In this document: positions 7,624 through 17,532 of the stretch, piece by piece
Numbering within the stretch: the stretch's first letter is position 1
Layout: each line of letters begins with the position of its first letter
Assembly: GCA_009711805.1 (NCBI GenBank)
Contig: VEMX01000041.1
Location: 1 to 64,000, forward strand
Length of the DNA: 64,000 nucleotides
Reading direction: 5' to 3'
Source of the DNA: Balneolaceae bacterium
GTDB lineage: Bacteria; Bacteroidota; Rhodothermia; Balneolales; Balneolaceae
Position numbers and translations under genes: made by a program
Notes under the pieces: model-generated
Told to the model about the DNA's origin: nothing
What the model saw: the letters and a program-made list of their open reading frames with translations, nothing else
Database searches by the model: none

Positions 7624-10272
7624 ATGCTCTTTCATATGAAATTAATGCGACGGTTAACCTTGCTCTTTTTTGTTCTGTGCCTGCTTCCTTTTGCTCTTTT
7701 TGGACAAAGCTCTGACTCATATTTGATGAAAGGAAAGATCGTTTCCGGAGAGGATAATACCGCAATGGCCGGGGTTACCGTCATTATCTTTGATGCAGAC
7801 AGTTCTGATGTTCAAACAACTTTCTCCGATAAAAACGGAGGGTTTCTTTTGGCAGATATAAAACCAGGGAAATACACACTTCTTGTTCGCTCTGTAGGTT
7901 TTGTAACCTACCGACAAGATATTTTGATCGAAAAAAATATCTATGGTAAGGAAATTACTTTAGATCCTGATGTACTTGAGTTTGGCAATGTAGAAGTAAG
8001 AGCCGAATTTGCCCGCGACAGTTCGTTAACACAAACCTCTATTCAACGCATCAGCGCCACCAGTGTTCAGGAGCTGGCGGGCGGGCAGGGTGATGTTATT
8101 AATATGCTGAAGGTAACCCCCAGTGTAACCTCAACCAGCGACTATTCCAGCCAGTTAATTGTTCGGGGCGGTGATGCAAACCAAAACCTGTTTTACCTGG
8201 ATGATATTGAGATTTACAGTCCCTATCAGGCTAATGGTGCAGGCAGTATTTTTAACCCCAGTGTAATCCGTAACCTGGATTTTTATTCGGGTGCTTTTCC
8301 CGCTCGATATGGCGATCGCCTTTCTTCGGTACTTGTGATCAACTCTACGACCGGCAACCCCCGTTCTCCCTTTAATGCTGATGTGACGGTAGATGCGACT
8401 ACGGCTACGGCCACCCTGAATGGCGCCCTCCCTTTTATGGATGGAAGCTGGATCATCAGTGGACGTAAAACTTATTTTGATTCATTCGCAAACACCTATT
8501 CCAAAGCTATAGTCACCAAAAATGATATCGCCTTCCCCGACTTCTATGATTTCACAGGCAAAGTACAGCTCCGTCCTGCAGAGTCACATACACTTTCACT
8601 AATTGGGCTCTTTAATGAAGAAATTATTGACTGGATATCACAGGAAGATCAGTTTGGGGAGCTGGAAACCAGCCGCTCAAAATTCCTGGGAGACCAGAAA
8701 TCAGCGAACCGGGCATTTGGTATATCCTGGGGCTTTAATCCAACTTCATGGTTCCAGTCTAAAGTATATACCAACTGGTACCGCAATATTGGGGACAATG
8801 GATTAGGGGGTGTCTTTAGACCGGGTGTGGTTCCCCGGCATGTATCGGGGCCCGGGGGATGGGAATCGCCGGTAGGTCCAAACGATAAGATCGCTATTGA
8901 CTATCAGCAAAACTATAGCTTTGACAAGTACAGTACGGGAAGCCGGATCCATTTCGACTTGCCCCGTAACAGTGTTGAAGTAGGTGGGGGTATTGATTAC
9001 CTAAAAAATAACCTGGATGTGGATCTTGGCCTGAATGCCTATGGAGACAGTGTATTTACCAGTTTTGAGAATACTGCCGGAATGCTTGAAGCAATAGCAG
9101 ATACCATCCAGTCTAATAATAATAATATCCGGTACAGCGCTTATATACAGGATAGAATTGAGGTTATTAAATCCAGGTTATTTGTTCGGCCGGGCCTGCG
9201 GTATTCCTACTATGGGATCAACAAGGAGGATTTTTTGCTGCCCCGCTTTAGCCTTTCCTTTACCCCATCTAATGGCTTTACCATACGGGCCGGGGCAGGA
9301 AGATATGTGCAGAGCCCAGGTTTTGAAAAACTGATTGAACCTGATAACATTTTCAATATTTCCAAATTTCAGGATGTGTCTGGCCTTGAAGCGGAAACAT
9401 CAGTGCAGTATGTACTCGGACTGAGTAAAGTGCTCAGCGATAAATGGAAGTTCTCGGTTGAAGGGTATTACAAAACCTATGACAAGCTGATTACCAACAA
9501 ATATGAACTTCGTGAACGTTTGGTAGATGTATTTGTACCTGACACCCATGAGCGCATAACCACTCTTGATCCTGCAAACTATACCTTTGAGCTTCAGGAA
9601 GTATATGAACTCACCGATATCCCCATTAATAATGGAGAAGGCACCTCCAAAGGGCTGGAGTTTATGCTGCAGAAATTTAGTCATCCGGATGATCGCTGGT
9701 CCGGCTGGTTCTCCTATGTGTTGGCTAAATCGGAACGAACGGAAACTATACAAGGGGAACGTATTACTTATCCCTTCGACTATGATCGAAGGCATACATT
9801 CAACCTGATACTAAATCGTGGCCTTAATGATAAATGGGATGTAGGTGTATCATGGCGATATGGTTCCGGCCTTCCCTATACACAGCCCATAGCCCTTAAG
9901 CCTATGACCTACACCTTTGAAGGAGAGGGGTATTTTATAGCGGATTTTGATACCGAGCTTATTCAGATGAATCCGGATTTTGGCGGGGTAGATAACATCA
10001 ACCAAAAAAGATATGATCCTTACAACCGCATTGACCTGCGAATAAGGTACAAGAACCAAGCTCCCGGCTTTAATTACTTTGTATACCTGGACCTGATTAA
10101 TGTAATAAATAACCAGAATGTGCAGAGCTACAAATATGTGATGTATATTGTTGATCCTAATCCCGAAGGAACAGATCCCCGGTTCAGGAGGCCATCAGGT
10201 GCCGAGCTTAAAAAGGAGCCTATTTTTATGTATCCCTTTATTCCAAGCCTGGGTGTTAATATCAGTTTTTAA
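7624..10272 (+). CDS. TonB-dependent outer-membrane receptor with CarboxypepD_reg-like N-terminal domain
   Basis: The 882-residue protein starts with a signal peptide (MKLMRRLTLLFFVLCLLP, cut near FGQ). About residues 33-110 form a carboxypeptidase-regulatory-like beta-sandwich (VSGEDNTAMAGVTV), then comes a plug (about 130-240, VRGGDANQNLFYLDDIEIY) and a 22-strand type barrel ending in Phe (SLGVNISF), as needed for outer-membrane insertion. The substrate is unknown; there is no SusD partner, so a glycan role is not implied. Two start codons, at 7624 and 7636, are possible; the second gives the cleaner signal peptide. It stands alone between plus- and minus-strand blocks. Confidence 0.9.
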   Translation: MLFHMKLMRRLTLLFFVLCLLPFALFGQSSDSYLMKGKIVSGEDNTAMAGVTVIIFDADSSDVQTTFSDKNGGFLLADIKPGKYTLLVRSVGFVTYRQDILIEKNIYGKEITLDPDVLEFGNVEVRAEFARDSSLTQTSIQRISATSVQELAGGQGDVINMLKVTPSVTSTSDYSSQLIVRGGDANQNLFYLDDIEIYSPYQANGAGSIFNPSVIRNLDFYSGAFPARYGDRLSSVLVINSTTGNPRSPFNADVTVDATTATATLNGALPFMDGSWIISGRKTYFDSFANTYSKAIVTKNDIAFPDFYDFTGKVQLRPAESHTLSLIGLFNEEIIDWISQEDQFGELETSRSKFLGDQKSANRAFGISWGFNPTSWFQSKVYTNWYRNIGDNGLGGVFRPGVVPRHVSGPGGWESPVGPNDKIAIDYQQNYSFDKYSTGSRIHFDLPRNSVEVGGGIDYLKNNLDVDLGLNAYGDSVFTSFENTAGMLEAIADTIQSNNNNIRYSAYIQDRIEVIKSRLFVRPGLRYSYYGINKEDFLLPRFSLSFTPSNGFTIRAGAGRYVQSPGFEKLIEPDNIFNISKFQDVSGLEAETSVQYVLGLSKVLSDKWKFSVEGYYKTYDKLITNKYELRERLVDVFVPDTHERITTLDPANYTFELQEVYELTDIPINNGEGTSKGLEFMLQKFSHPDDRWSGWFSYVLAKSERTETIQGERITYPFDYDRRHTFNLILNRGLNDKWDVGVSWRYGSGLPYTQPIALKPMTYTFEGEGYFIADFDTELIQMNPDFGGVDNINQKRYDPYNRIDLRIRYKNQAPGFNYFVYLDLINVINNQNVQSYKYVMYIVDPNPEGTDPRFRRPSGAELKKEPIFMYPFIPSLGVNISF

Positions 10273-10408
10273 TCTTCTTTCTACCGATGAGCCGTACGCC
10301 TCTTTTAAAAGTGGTGTAGTGCTATACCCAGTTGGTAAATAAAAGAGATCCTTACCAATCAATCATCAATAATTGAGAAGGAGGTTGCCTGCCCTGTTCA
10401 GGCATTCA

Positions 10409-11233
10409 TCATGAGTTGGCTTTGTTCTTTAAATTTTGTTCAACATCATTTTCTATTGCTTCATTTTCAGGAATTTCAATGCTCCTGCTTTTTTCCTGCT
10501 TATGTATAAATGATGCTTTAAACCTACGCTCTATACTTTGTTGAAGTACTTCCACCAGTTCCATCAGGTTTTTCTTTTTCTTTTCTTTCCTGCGGTTAAT
10601 GAATCGTGCAAATAGTATTGAGGTAAGAATAAACAACCCTCCGAAAACACTTAAGGCTACAGCTTCATCTCCATTAGCTTCAAATAAAGCACCTGTAATC
10701 ATCATAAAACCGATAAAAGAAAATATAATACTGGGTATATAGAACTTGTTGTTCGTCTTCAGGCTTTGCTTCACCTTAATCCGGGTAGCTAAATCATCTT
10801 CTATAAACTCCACTTCGGGTGAGCTGGTAGAAGCTATAAATCTTGAAAACCCTATAGGTTTAGCTTTCCATACTACCTTGCTACGCTTATGAGTTAATTT
10901 ACCTTCAGTTTCAAAATAGTATTCCAGACGGGCTTTAAGTTCACCCAGCAACTCACTATCGGCTTTTCCCCTGGCTACCCCTCTTATTTCTGTACTTCCA
11001 AAATCATTATTATCTACCACTATGGGGTCGTGAACAGGTACTCCCTTTGTTTGATGGAAAGCTTCCCACACATATTTTCTCTCCAATCCCAAGTCGTCAG
11101 AAACCTCAAAGAGACCTGCCAGCGTGTCTTCCTCGGTCTCTTTATACCGGGCAGAGCCGGATTTCCCGAATTTCTGTATTAACGTTGCCCTGTTTATAAT
11201 CTCTTTAATCTGTTGATCGGAGAGCTTGCCCAT
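10409..11233 (-). CDS. hypothetical membrane protein with two adjacent TM segments
   Basis: The family is not recognised. The 274-residue protein has a soluble N-terminal part (about residues 1-155) rich in charged residues and beginning MGKLSDQQIKEIINRA, two close membrane segments at about 166-186 and 192-211 (YIPSIIFSFIGFMMITGALF and then VALSVFGGLFILTSILFA), and a very basic then acidic tail. Both ends should face the cytoplasm. It starts two bases after the hslO stop and reads the same way, so it is probably co-transcribed with hslO. A role in envelope or stress physiology is only guesswork from that pairing. Confidence 0.75.
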   Translation of the reverse strand: MGKLSDQQIKEIINRATLIQKFGKSGSARYKETEEDTLAGLFEVSDDLGLERKYVWEAFHQTKGVPVHDPIVVDNNDFGSTEIRGVARGKADSELLGELKARLEYYFETEGKLTHKRSKVVWKAKPIGFSRFIASTSSPEVEFIEDDLATRIKVKQSLKTNNKFYIPSIIFSFIGFMMITGALFEANGDEAVALSVFGGLFILTSILFARFINRRKEKKKKNLMELVEVLQQSIERRFKASFIHKQEKSRSIEIPENEAIENDVEQNLKNKANS

Positions 11234-11235
11234 GA

Positions 11236-12138
11236 TTAGTTCATTTTAGCCTGTGTTTCCGTTATGATCTTCGCGACTTCTTCCTTCGAAATAAACTCTT
11301 TCTTGTTGCAATAGTGGCAAACCACTTCCTGCCCCTCTCCTTTCATATCTTTGAGATCATCCATACTTAACATTGACAGGGCATTCAGAAATCGTTTTCG
11401 GGTGCATCTGCAGAAAAAATCTACGGGCTGCCGATTGAGTTCCTTAACCGAAGCCGGTGCCAAAGCCGTGTTCATGATTTCATCAATATATTGGCCATTG
11501 TTAAGCAGGCCTGATATGGGAGGAAAAGCAGATAATCGTTTTTGCAGCCTTTCGATTTCTCCTTCAGCGGCACCCGGCAGGCGTTGTACTAATAAACCAC
11601 CGGCTTCATTTACTTCTCCCCTGTCATCAACCCCCACATCCAGTAATACGGCTGATGGGACCTGCTCCGATTGTGCAAGGAAATGAGCCACATCACTGGT
11701 TACATCACCTTTAACCAGCTCAATGGTACTTACCCGGGGTTCAGCTTCATTATACAATACCTTCGAAAAAGTAAGTATACCAAGCCCTAACCCTTGCCCA
11801 AGGTGTGTTTCCGAATCTGAGTAATTTAATTCCGCTTTGGAGTTCTTAACATAGCCCCGGATTTCCCCCACCTGGTTTGCTTCTGCAACCAGGAAACCAA
11901 TAGGGCCGCTGCCATCCATTCGAAGCTGAATGCGTTCTTCTCCTTTTAACTCGGAAGCAAGTAGCATTACAGCTGTAAGGGCCCGTCCTAATATCACAGT
12001 GTTAAGTAGCGAAAGGTTGTGTTTCTCTTTAGCCGCTTTAACCACTTTGGTGGTTTTGACCACAGATATTTTAAAATTGCCGTTTTCACTAACCCCTTTA
12101 ATAAGGCGATCCTTAAACTGGTAATCGTTAATGTTCAT
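11236..12138 (-). CDS. hslO: redox-regulated chaperone Hsp33
   Basis: Hsp33 is a cytoplasmic holdase activated when oxidants release the zinc held by four Cys near the C-terminus. All four are visible as FFCRCTRKR and, about 30 residues later, VVCHYCNKKEF, matching the CxC...CxxC arrangement. The N-terminal core has the usual features such as LLASELKGEERIQLRMDGSGP. The 300-residue length is normal. It lies upstream of the two-TM hypothetical gene with two bases between them. Confidence 0.95.
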   Translation of the reverse strand: MNINDYQFKDRLIKGVSENGNFKISVVKTTKVVKAAKEKHNLSLLNTVILGRALTAVMLLASELKGEERIQLRMDGSGPIGFLVAEANQVGEIRGYVKNSKAELNYSDSETHLGQGLGLGILTFSKVLYNEAEPRVSTIELVKGDVTSDVAHFLAQSEQVPSAVLLDVGVDDRGEVNEAGGLLVQRLPGAAEGEIERLQKRLSAFPPISGLLNNGQYIDEIMNTALAPASVKELNRQPVDFFCRCTRKRFLNALSMLSMDDLKDMKGEGQEVVCHYCNKKEFISKEEVAKIITETQAKMN

Positions 12139-12340
12139 AGAAATAAAAAATTACTGACTTTTAAGTATGTTTCTCTTGGTGAATTGTCTGAGGAGCTAAA
12201 GATACGGAGAAATTTGCGTTTTATTGAGGGATGCGAAGGTAATTATATGCAACCGATTGGCCATTGCAGAACGATAAAAAGTGTGAGGGGGGAACCCTGG
12301 GAGGGTTATATCCAACCACCACAAATATGAGTGTAGTTCT

Positions 12341-14746
12341 CTACCACTTAACCCGTTCAATAGTAGATCCATCAGATGTGAGAATGATGCCCCGTTCCCG
12401 GCTGGTGAAAAGAAGTTTAGTCCCGCTTTGTTTTAAATTACTGATGCTCTGTCGGTGCGGATGCCCGAAACGGTTGCGTTCGGCAAGAGATATTACAGAT
12501 AACCGGGGAGTAACCCTGGAAAGGAATGGATGTCCTGAGCTGGTTTTACTTCCGTGATGGCCTACTTTTAAAAGATCGGCGTTCAGTAAATGGCCATAGT
12601 TTTTTACGAGTCGTTGTTCTTGGGCCTCACCGGCATCCCCGGCAAATAAGATCTCCGTTTTTCCATAGATAATGTTTAGCACTACTGAATGCTGATTGGG
12701 ATCTTCATTGTATGTAGTACCGTCCGGACCCAGCACCAGGAACAGCATAGCGGGATCAATGGGGAGAAGATCTCCACTCTGAACAGCTTTGACCGGGATA
12801 TTTTTCCCCTCAGCAAGATTAATATAGGTGTGATATAGGTTTGAATCGTAGGCATGGCCGGAATTATAAATGGTATCAATAGAAACCTCAGAAATAAGGT
12901 CCAGAATGCCGCCGATATGATCGGAATGAGGATGGCTTAACACCACAGCATCTAAGTTGGAAATACCGGACTCCCGAAGGTGAGGGATGATGACTGATTT
13001 TCCTGAATTATAGGTGGGCGACCACACCCCGGCATCAATAAGCACATGTTTGCCGGAAGGTGTTTTAAGCAAAGCCGAGTCCCCTTGTCCAACATCAAAA
13101 AAGGTAATGGTAAGTTTCGCGGGCTGGAAGGATTTAACCAGGCTGATAAACTGCATGGTGCATACGACAGTAAGGGCCCCGATAAGCATCTTCCAGCGGA
13201 GAGCAGCTATACGCAATGATGAAATAAAGAAAACCAGAAAAAGCCAGAATACTACAAACAGCAGATGTGGGAGAGAAGCATTAAACCAGGCCCATTTCCA
13301 TGCCGAAACCAAGGCAACAAAATCTGCCATAGCCTGCAAAAAAATCATAGAAGGATAATTAAGGATGAACCCAAGGATGGGGAAAAGAGATGAGACTATT
13401 AGAGCAATCAATGAAAGCGGAACTACAATCCCTAAAAAAGGAACAAACAGGGCATTGGCCAGCGGACTTACCAAAGAGACCTCCCCAAAATAATATACTT
13501 GTAACGGATACAGCCCAAACTGAACGACCACCGATACGATGATAACCATGAGGGGCTTGCCCAGCCAGTGTGTGCGCAGCCAATAGGGCAAAGTTGTTTG
13601 AAGAACAGGCAGCATAAGCAGAATAATTAAAACCGCAGAAAAGGAAAGCTGAAACCCTATTTGGAAAAGCTGATGGGGGTTAACAATCAACAGTATAATG
13701 GCTGCCGCTGCGGTGAGGTTAATGGAGTTGTTTACTTTGTGAAATAGTTTGCCATAGGTAATAAAACCGGCCATCACGGAGGCGCGGGTAACGGAAGGTG
13801 AAAAGCCGGTGATACCTGCATAGCTAACCAGGATAGTTATCAGGATTACCAAACCAATTAGCTTGCCATAGGTACGCGTCCAGAAATAGGGGATCAACAG
13901 CCAGAAAGGAGCGATGATAAAACCTACATGCAGCCCCGATACTGCCATAATATGGGAGAGTCCGGCCCGGGCAAAGGCTGTTTTGGATTCACCATCCAGC
14001 TCCTGTTTATACCCCAGCAGTAGTGCTTTAGCCAAGGCGGCCGTTTGTTGGTTAAAGTTTTGATCTGCAAGCTGTAGTGCTTTCTCTCGCCACCAAACCC
14101 ACCGGTTCCGGCTATGATTGGGCTGTAAGGAAATCAGACTGTCCAGCCGCAGTTGGAGATGAATCCCCCTGGAGGCGAGGTAAGCCTGGTAGTCAAAATC
14201 AGCAGGATTCCTTTTTTCCCCAATTGGAATGATGGTAGCCAAAAAACGGGAGTGATCTCCAATGGTGGCATTATAATTGGAATCCGTTAGTATGCGGGCT
14301 TTCAGAGGCTCATTAATTTTAACTTCCAGGGTGTCCAGCAGTATAGAGGTGAGCTGAAATTCCCACCTGGGCTTACCAGAGGAAGTGGAGGAAATGGTCG
14401 TAATTTCTCCTGTAACAACAACTTCTTCCCAGGGAGAGACTGTAATGAGTTCTTTAAGAGGAGAGTGGTTGATATACTGTTGAATGTGGGCCCGAACCAT
14501 TCCAAAGCCAATAATGATCAGCAAAAAAGAGCAGGTGGCCAGCCGGGGCCAGGCAAGGCTGATTTGACGGCTAACTTTCCATTCTGCAAAAGCATATATC
14601 AATACAGCAATTCCCACCACCAGTATACTGAGGAACGGATGAGGCTGATAGAGTTGAACCCCCACTATACCTGCTATCAAAAGCAGAGCTATCCTCACCG
14701 CTGGGTAACGGCTAAAGGGGAAGGTGTATGCGGTCCGGGATTCCAT
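12341..14746 (-). CDS. comEC: ComEC/Rec2 family DNA-uptake channel with C-terminal metallo-beta-lactamase domain
   Basis: ComEC carries single-stranded DNA across the inner membrane during natural transformation. In the 801 residues one sees an N-terminal membrane pair, an OB-like DUF4131 region (about 60-190), the multi-spanning Competence domain (about 215-500, with MAVSGLHVGFI), and a C-terminal MBL-fold domain (about 545-790) with HPHSDHIGG and DAGVWSP. Its first nine codons and 99 bases of upstream DNA are duplicated about 0.9 kb further upstream with a repeat array between (14718-15753), so promoter spacing may be altered. No other competence gene is in the window. Confidence 0.93.
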   Translation of the reverse strand: MESRTAYTFPFSRYPAVRIALLLIAGIVGVQLYQPHPFLSILVVGIAVLIYAFAEWKVSRQISLAWPRLATCSFLLIIIGFGMVRAHIQQYINHSPLKELITVSPWEEVVVTGEITTISSTSSGKPRWEFQLTSILLDTLEVKINEPLKARILTDSNYNATIGDHSRFLATIIPIGEKRNPADFDYQAYLASRGIHLQLRLDSLISLQPNHSRNRWVWWREKALQLADQNFNQQTAALAKALLLGYKQELDGESKTAFARAGLSHIMAVSGLHVGFIIAPFWLLIPYFWTRTYGKLIGLVILITILVSYAGITGFSPSVTRASVMAGFITYGKLFHKVNNSINLTAAAAIILLIVNPHQLFQIGFQLSFSAVLIILLMLPVLQTTLPYWLRTHWLGKPLMVIIVSVVVQFGLYPLQVYYFGEVSLVSPLANALFVPFLGIVVPLSLIALIVSSLFPILGFILNYPSMIFLQAMADFVALVSAWKWAWFNASLPHLLFVVFWLFLVFFISSLRIAALRWKMLIGALTVVCTMQFISLVKSFQPAKLTITFFDVGQGDSALLKTPSGKHVLIDAGVWSPTYNSGKSVIIPHLRESGISNLDAVVLSHPHSDHIGGILDLISEVSIDTIYNSGHAYDSNLYHTYINLAEGKNIPVKAVQSGDLLPIDPAMLFLVLGPDGTTYNEDPNQHSVVLNIIYGKTEILFAGDAGEAQEQRLVKNYGHLLNADLLKVGHHGSKTSSGHPFLSRVTPRLSVISLAERNRFGHPHRQSISNLKQSGTKLLFTSRERGIILTSDGSTIERVKW

Positions 14747-14845
14747 ACCTGTTAGAACAGTTCGGCATGAAAACCTTACAATTTTTATTGGCTAATCATG
14801 ATAGCACGTTTCATTTTACCCATACAGATCAACATAGAGCCTCTT
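14718..14845. repeat. 128-bp direct repeat, copy 1, covering the comEC start
   Basis: This 128-base segment holds the first codons of comEC (start at 14746, minus strand) and its immediate upstream DNA. It recurs at 15626-15753 with one visible mismatch (TTCATTTTACC against TTCATTCTACC). The two copies bracket the 230-base tandem array. Confidence 0.95.
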
Positions 14846-14859
14846 TTTCAAAGCCGGGG

Positions 14860-15625
14860 CTCTTAAGTCAGCGCTCGTTCTGTATTTGTTTTCGAATAGT
14901 AGTTTCGAGACTCGCTGTAAGACTTAAGAGATCTGAGGGATATTTCCTTTTTTACAGGCAAGACCTCCAGGTTTTTCGCAAAGATCTTTTCAGTCTTTAG
15001 CGTAGCGGAGACTGGAAAGTTGATGCTCAGGAAGTCTCTGACTTCCAACCCATGCAAATCATCAAATCAAAATCTCGCTGAGCCGGTGCTCTTAAGTCAG
15101 CGCTCGTTCTGTATTTGTTTTCGAATAATAGTTTCGAGGCTCGCTGTAAGACTTAAGAGATCTGAGGGTATATCCTTTTTTACAGGCAAGACCTCCAGGG
15201 TTTTTCCAAAGATCTTTTCAGTCTTTAGCGTAGCGGAGACTGGAAAGTTGATGCTCAGGAAGTCTCCGACTTCCAACCCACCCATGCAAATCATCAAATC
15301 AGAATCTCGCTGAGCCGGTGCTCTTAAGTCAACGCTCGTTCTGCATTTGTTTTCGAATAATAGTTTCGAGGCTCGCTGTAAGACTTAAGAGATCTGAGGG
15401 TATATCCTTTTTTACAGGCAAGACCTCCAGGGTTTTTGCAAAGATCTTTTCAGTCTTTAGCGTAGCGGAGACTGGAAAGTTGATGCTCAGGAAGTCTCTG
15501 ACTTCCAACCCATGCAAATCATCAAATCAGAATCTCGCTGAGCCGGTGCTCTTAAGTCAGCGCTCGTTCTGTATTTGTTTTCGAATAGTAGTTTCGAGGC
15601 TCGCTGTAAGACTTAAGAGATCTGA
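14860..15625. repeat. tandem array of a roughly 230-bp unit, three full copies and a partial fourth
   Basis: Units begin with CTCTTAAGTC at 14860, 15089, 15321 and 15549, giving lengths of 229, 232 and 228; the fourth stops after about 77 bases. Each unit opens with an inverted repeat, CTCTTAAGTC paired with GACTTAAGAG about 70 bases on, and carries a second small inverted repeat CAGTCT...AGACTG around AGCGTAGCGG. Units differ by a few substitutions and small indels. Short frames on both strands run through the repeats, but they repeat with the DNA and have no gene-like features. The array separates the two 128-bp copies. Confidence 0.93.
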
Positions 15626-15753
15626 GGGAAGGTGTATGCGGTCCGGGATTCCATACCTGTTAGAACAGTTCGGCATGAAAACCTTACAATTTTTATTGGC
15701 TAATCATGATAGCACGTTTCATTCTACCCATACAGATCAACATAGAGCCTCTT
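15626..15753. repeat. 128-bp direct repeat, copy 2, duplicating the comEC start region
   Basis: This is an almost identical copy of 14718-14845. Read on the minus strand it still has the comEC ATG and the codons MESRTAYTFP, but runs into the array and stops after about 13 codons. A promoter inside the duplicated DNA would therefore drive a short decoy peptide and possibly read through the array into comEC. Confidence 0.92.
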
Positions 15754-15779
15754 CCCCAACCCTGATATTGTGAATCCTT

Positions 15780-16934
15780 CTACTCTTTAGGTACCAAACG
15801 GTAAATGCCGTCACCTTCAGCTGTGAAATATATATAACCGTCAGGGCCTTCTTCAATAGCACGAATGCGGCCAGTACCTTCTACCAGCTTTGTTTCATCT
15901 ACAACCTTGTTGTCTTCTATATGGAGGTGTGCGATGTAAGCAAATTTAAGGGAGCCTACCAGCAGGTCACCTTCCCAACCGGGGTATTTATCACTGGTGA
16001 TGAAAGACATGCCGGATGGAGCTATAGAAGGATCCCAATAATGAATAGGTTGCTCCATGCCTGCCCGTGCTGTGTCTTCTGCAAACTCGGTTCCGCTATA
16101 GTTGATACCAAAACTGATAATTGGCCATCCGTAGTTCTTGCCTGCTTCGTGAATATTCACTTCATCTCCGCCCCGCGGACCATGTTCGTGTGTCCATATA
16201 ACCCCGGTTTCGGGATGGCGGGCCATGCCCTGTGGATTTCGATGACCATAGGAGTAAGTGGCTTCTTTAGCATTATTCTCACCTACAAAAGGGTTGTTAG
16301 AGGGAATGCTTCCATCTTCATGCAGGCGGTATATTTTGCCCATATCCCGGCTTATGTCCTGGGGATTTACGTCACGGTTGCCCCGGTCTCCCACCGAAAA
16401 ATACACGTATCCATCGTTATCAAATTCAATGCGGCTGCCATAATGCTGGCCACGGGTAGAGTTGGGGCTGGCTTTGTATAGTCTTTCAATATTAATGAGT
16501 TCATTGTTCTCAAGTTGAGCTCGTATCAAGGCGGTGTTACTTCCATTTCCTTCTCCAAGGGTTGAAGCAAAGGTGAAATAGATCCAGCCATTGTTTTGGT
16601 AGTCGGGGTGAACTTTTACATCCAGGAATCCCCCCTGGCCGTTTACCGTTATGTCGTTGGGAAGCCCTCCAATTTCTGCGGCTATTTCCCAGTCCTTAAT
16701 AAGCAGAAGTCTGCCTGCTTTTTCGGTAAGCAGCAGGTCCCCGTTGGGGAGCCAATCCATACCCCAGCCAATATCTATGCCTGAGAGGACCCGTTCGGCC
16801 GTAACCGTTAGTTGGGATTCAGGGGTTTCGGTTGGTTGTTGGGCTTCCGGTTCACAAACTTTCATAACAGGAAGCATGGTGATCAGAAGTATCGAAAAAG
16901 TGGTGGCGGTTGTGGCAGAGTTGAGAAAAGACAT
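15780..16934 (-). CDS. PQQ-dependent sugar dehydrogenase (soluble aldose dehydrogenase family)
   Basis: The 384-residue protein has an N-terminal hydrophobic export signal and then a six-bladed propeller of the glucose/sorbosone dehydrogenase family. Characteristic stretches are GMDWLPNGDLLLTEKAGRL, the quinoprotein segment YSYGHRNPQGMARHP and WTHEHGPRGGDEVN with the His and Arg around PQQ. It would oxidise aldose sugars in the periplasm, passing electrons to the respiratory chain. Substrate and cofactor use cannot be read from the sequence, and no PQQ synthesis genes are seen. It ends 25 bases before the divergent repeat region and starts 24 bases after a thioredoxin gene read the same way. 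Confidence 0.88.
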   Translation of the reverse strand: MSFLNSATTATTFSILLITMLPVMKVCEPEAQQPTETPESQLTVTAERVLSGIDIGWGMDWLPNGDLLLTEKAGRLLLIKDWEIAAEIGGLPNDITVNGQGGFLDVKVHPDYQNNGWIYFTFASTLGEGNGSNTALIRAQLENNELINIERLYKASPNSTRGQHYGSRIEFDNDGYVYFSVGDRGNRDVNPQDISRDMGKIYRLHEDGSIPSNNPFVGENNAKEATYSYGHRNPQGMARHPETGVIWTHEHGPRGGDEVNIHEAGKNYGWPIISFGINYSGTEFAEDTARAGMEQPIHYWDPSIAPSGMSFITSDKYPGWEGDLLVGSLKFAYIAHLHIEDNKVVDETKLVEGTGRIRAIEEGPDGYIYFTAEGDGIYRLVPKE

Positions 16935-16958
16935 AAAGGATCTGTTTTGAGTAGTTGT

Positions 16959-17417
16959 TTAGCGGTACAAAAACTGGCGGAATTCATCCACGTTCATATA
17001 ACCCGTTCTCCTCTTAATTACGTTTCCCCGGGCATCAAGAATGAGGGATGTGGGGTAGGCGTAGGCGCCTTTGCTTTGGGTAAATTCCTGTACGGGGATT
17101 TGTTCACCATTGAATGTGATGGGATCCCGGGAGTTGCCATTCAGGCGAACCGGAACATAATCTCTATCCATGACTTGCCGTACCGTTGAGTCGGGAAAAA
17201 CCTCCCGGTCCATAGCCCGGCAGTATTTACAGCCAATTTCGTATACATCCACAAAAATAAGCTTGTCGGTAACCATGGCTACTTCCTGGGCTTGTTGCAG
17301 TGAAAGCCAATCAGGGGAATTCTCGATTTCCACATGTTCCACATTAGAAAACGAAGTGTATATAAACACTCCCAGGAAAATCCCAATTGCTATGTACAGG
17401 ATTAATTTTTTATTCAT
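16959..17417 (-). CDS. membrane-anchored or secreted thioredoxin-family protein
   Basis: The N-terminal hydrophobic stretch (ILYIAIGIFLGVFIYTSF) is an uncleaved anchor or signal. The thioredoxin fold carries the redox pair CKYC at about residues 63-66, the family strand LIFVDVYEIGC before it, and cis-Pro in YAYPTSLILD. The 152-residue form is like the SoxW/DsbD-gamma-like thioredoxins that keep periplasmic Cys reduced. It lies just upstream of the sugar dehydrogenase on the same strand. Its partner is not known. Confidence 0.85.
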   Translation of the reverse strand: MNKKLILYIAIGIFLGVFIYTSFSNVEHVEIENSPDWLSLQQAQEVAMVTDKLIFVDVYEIGCKYCRAMDREVFPDSTVRQVMDRDYVPVRLNGNSRDPITFNGEQIPVQEFTQSKGAYAYPTSLILDARGNVIKRRTGYMNVDEFRQFLYR

Positions 17418-17532
17418 TTTCAGAAATCCATTGACGTTGAGGATTGTTCATCCAATTACAACACATGAAAATAAGGAAGCTGAAGCGAAAAATGTTGTTC
17501 GAATTGTTAAATATTTAATCCTCAATGGAAGA

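Noticed and set aside
14863-15773. Repeated open frames on both strands within the comEC upstream array
   Set aside because: They repeat with the 230-bp unit, have no ribosome site, signal or domain, and appear on both strands at once.
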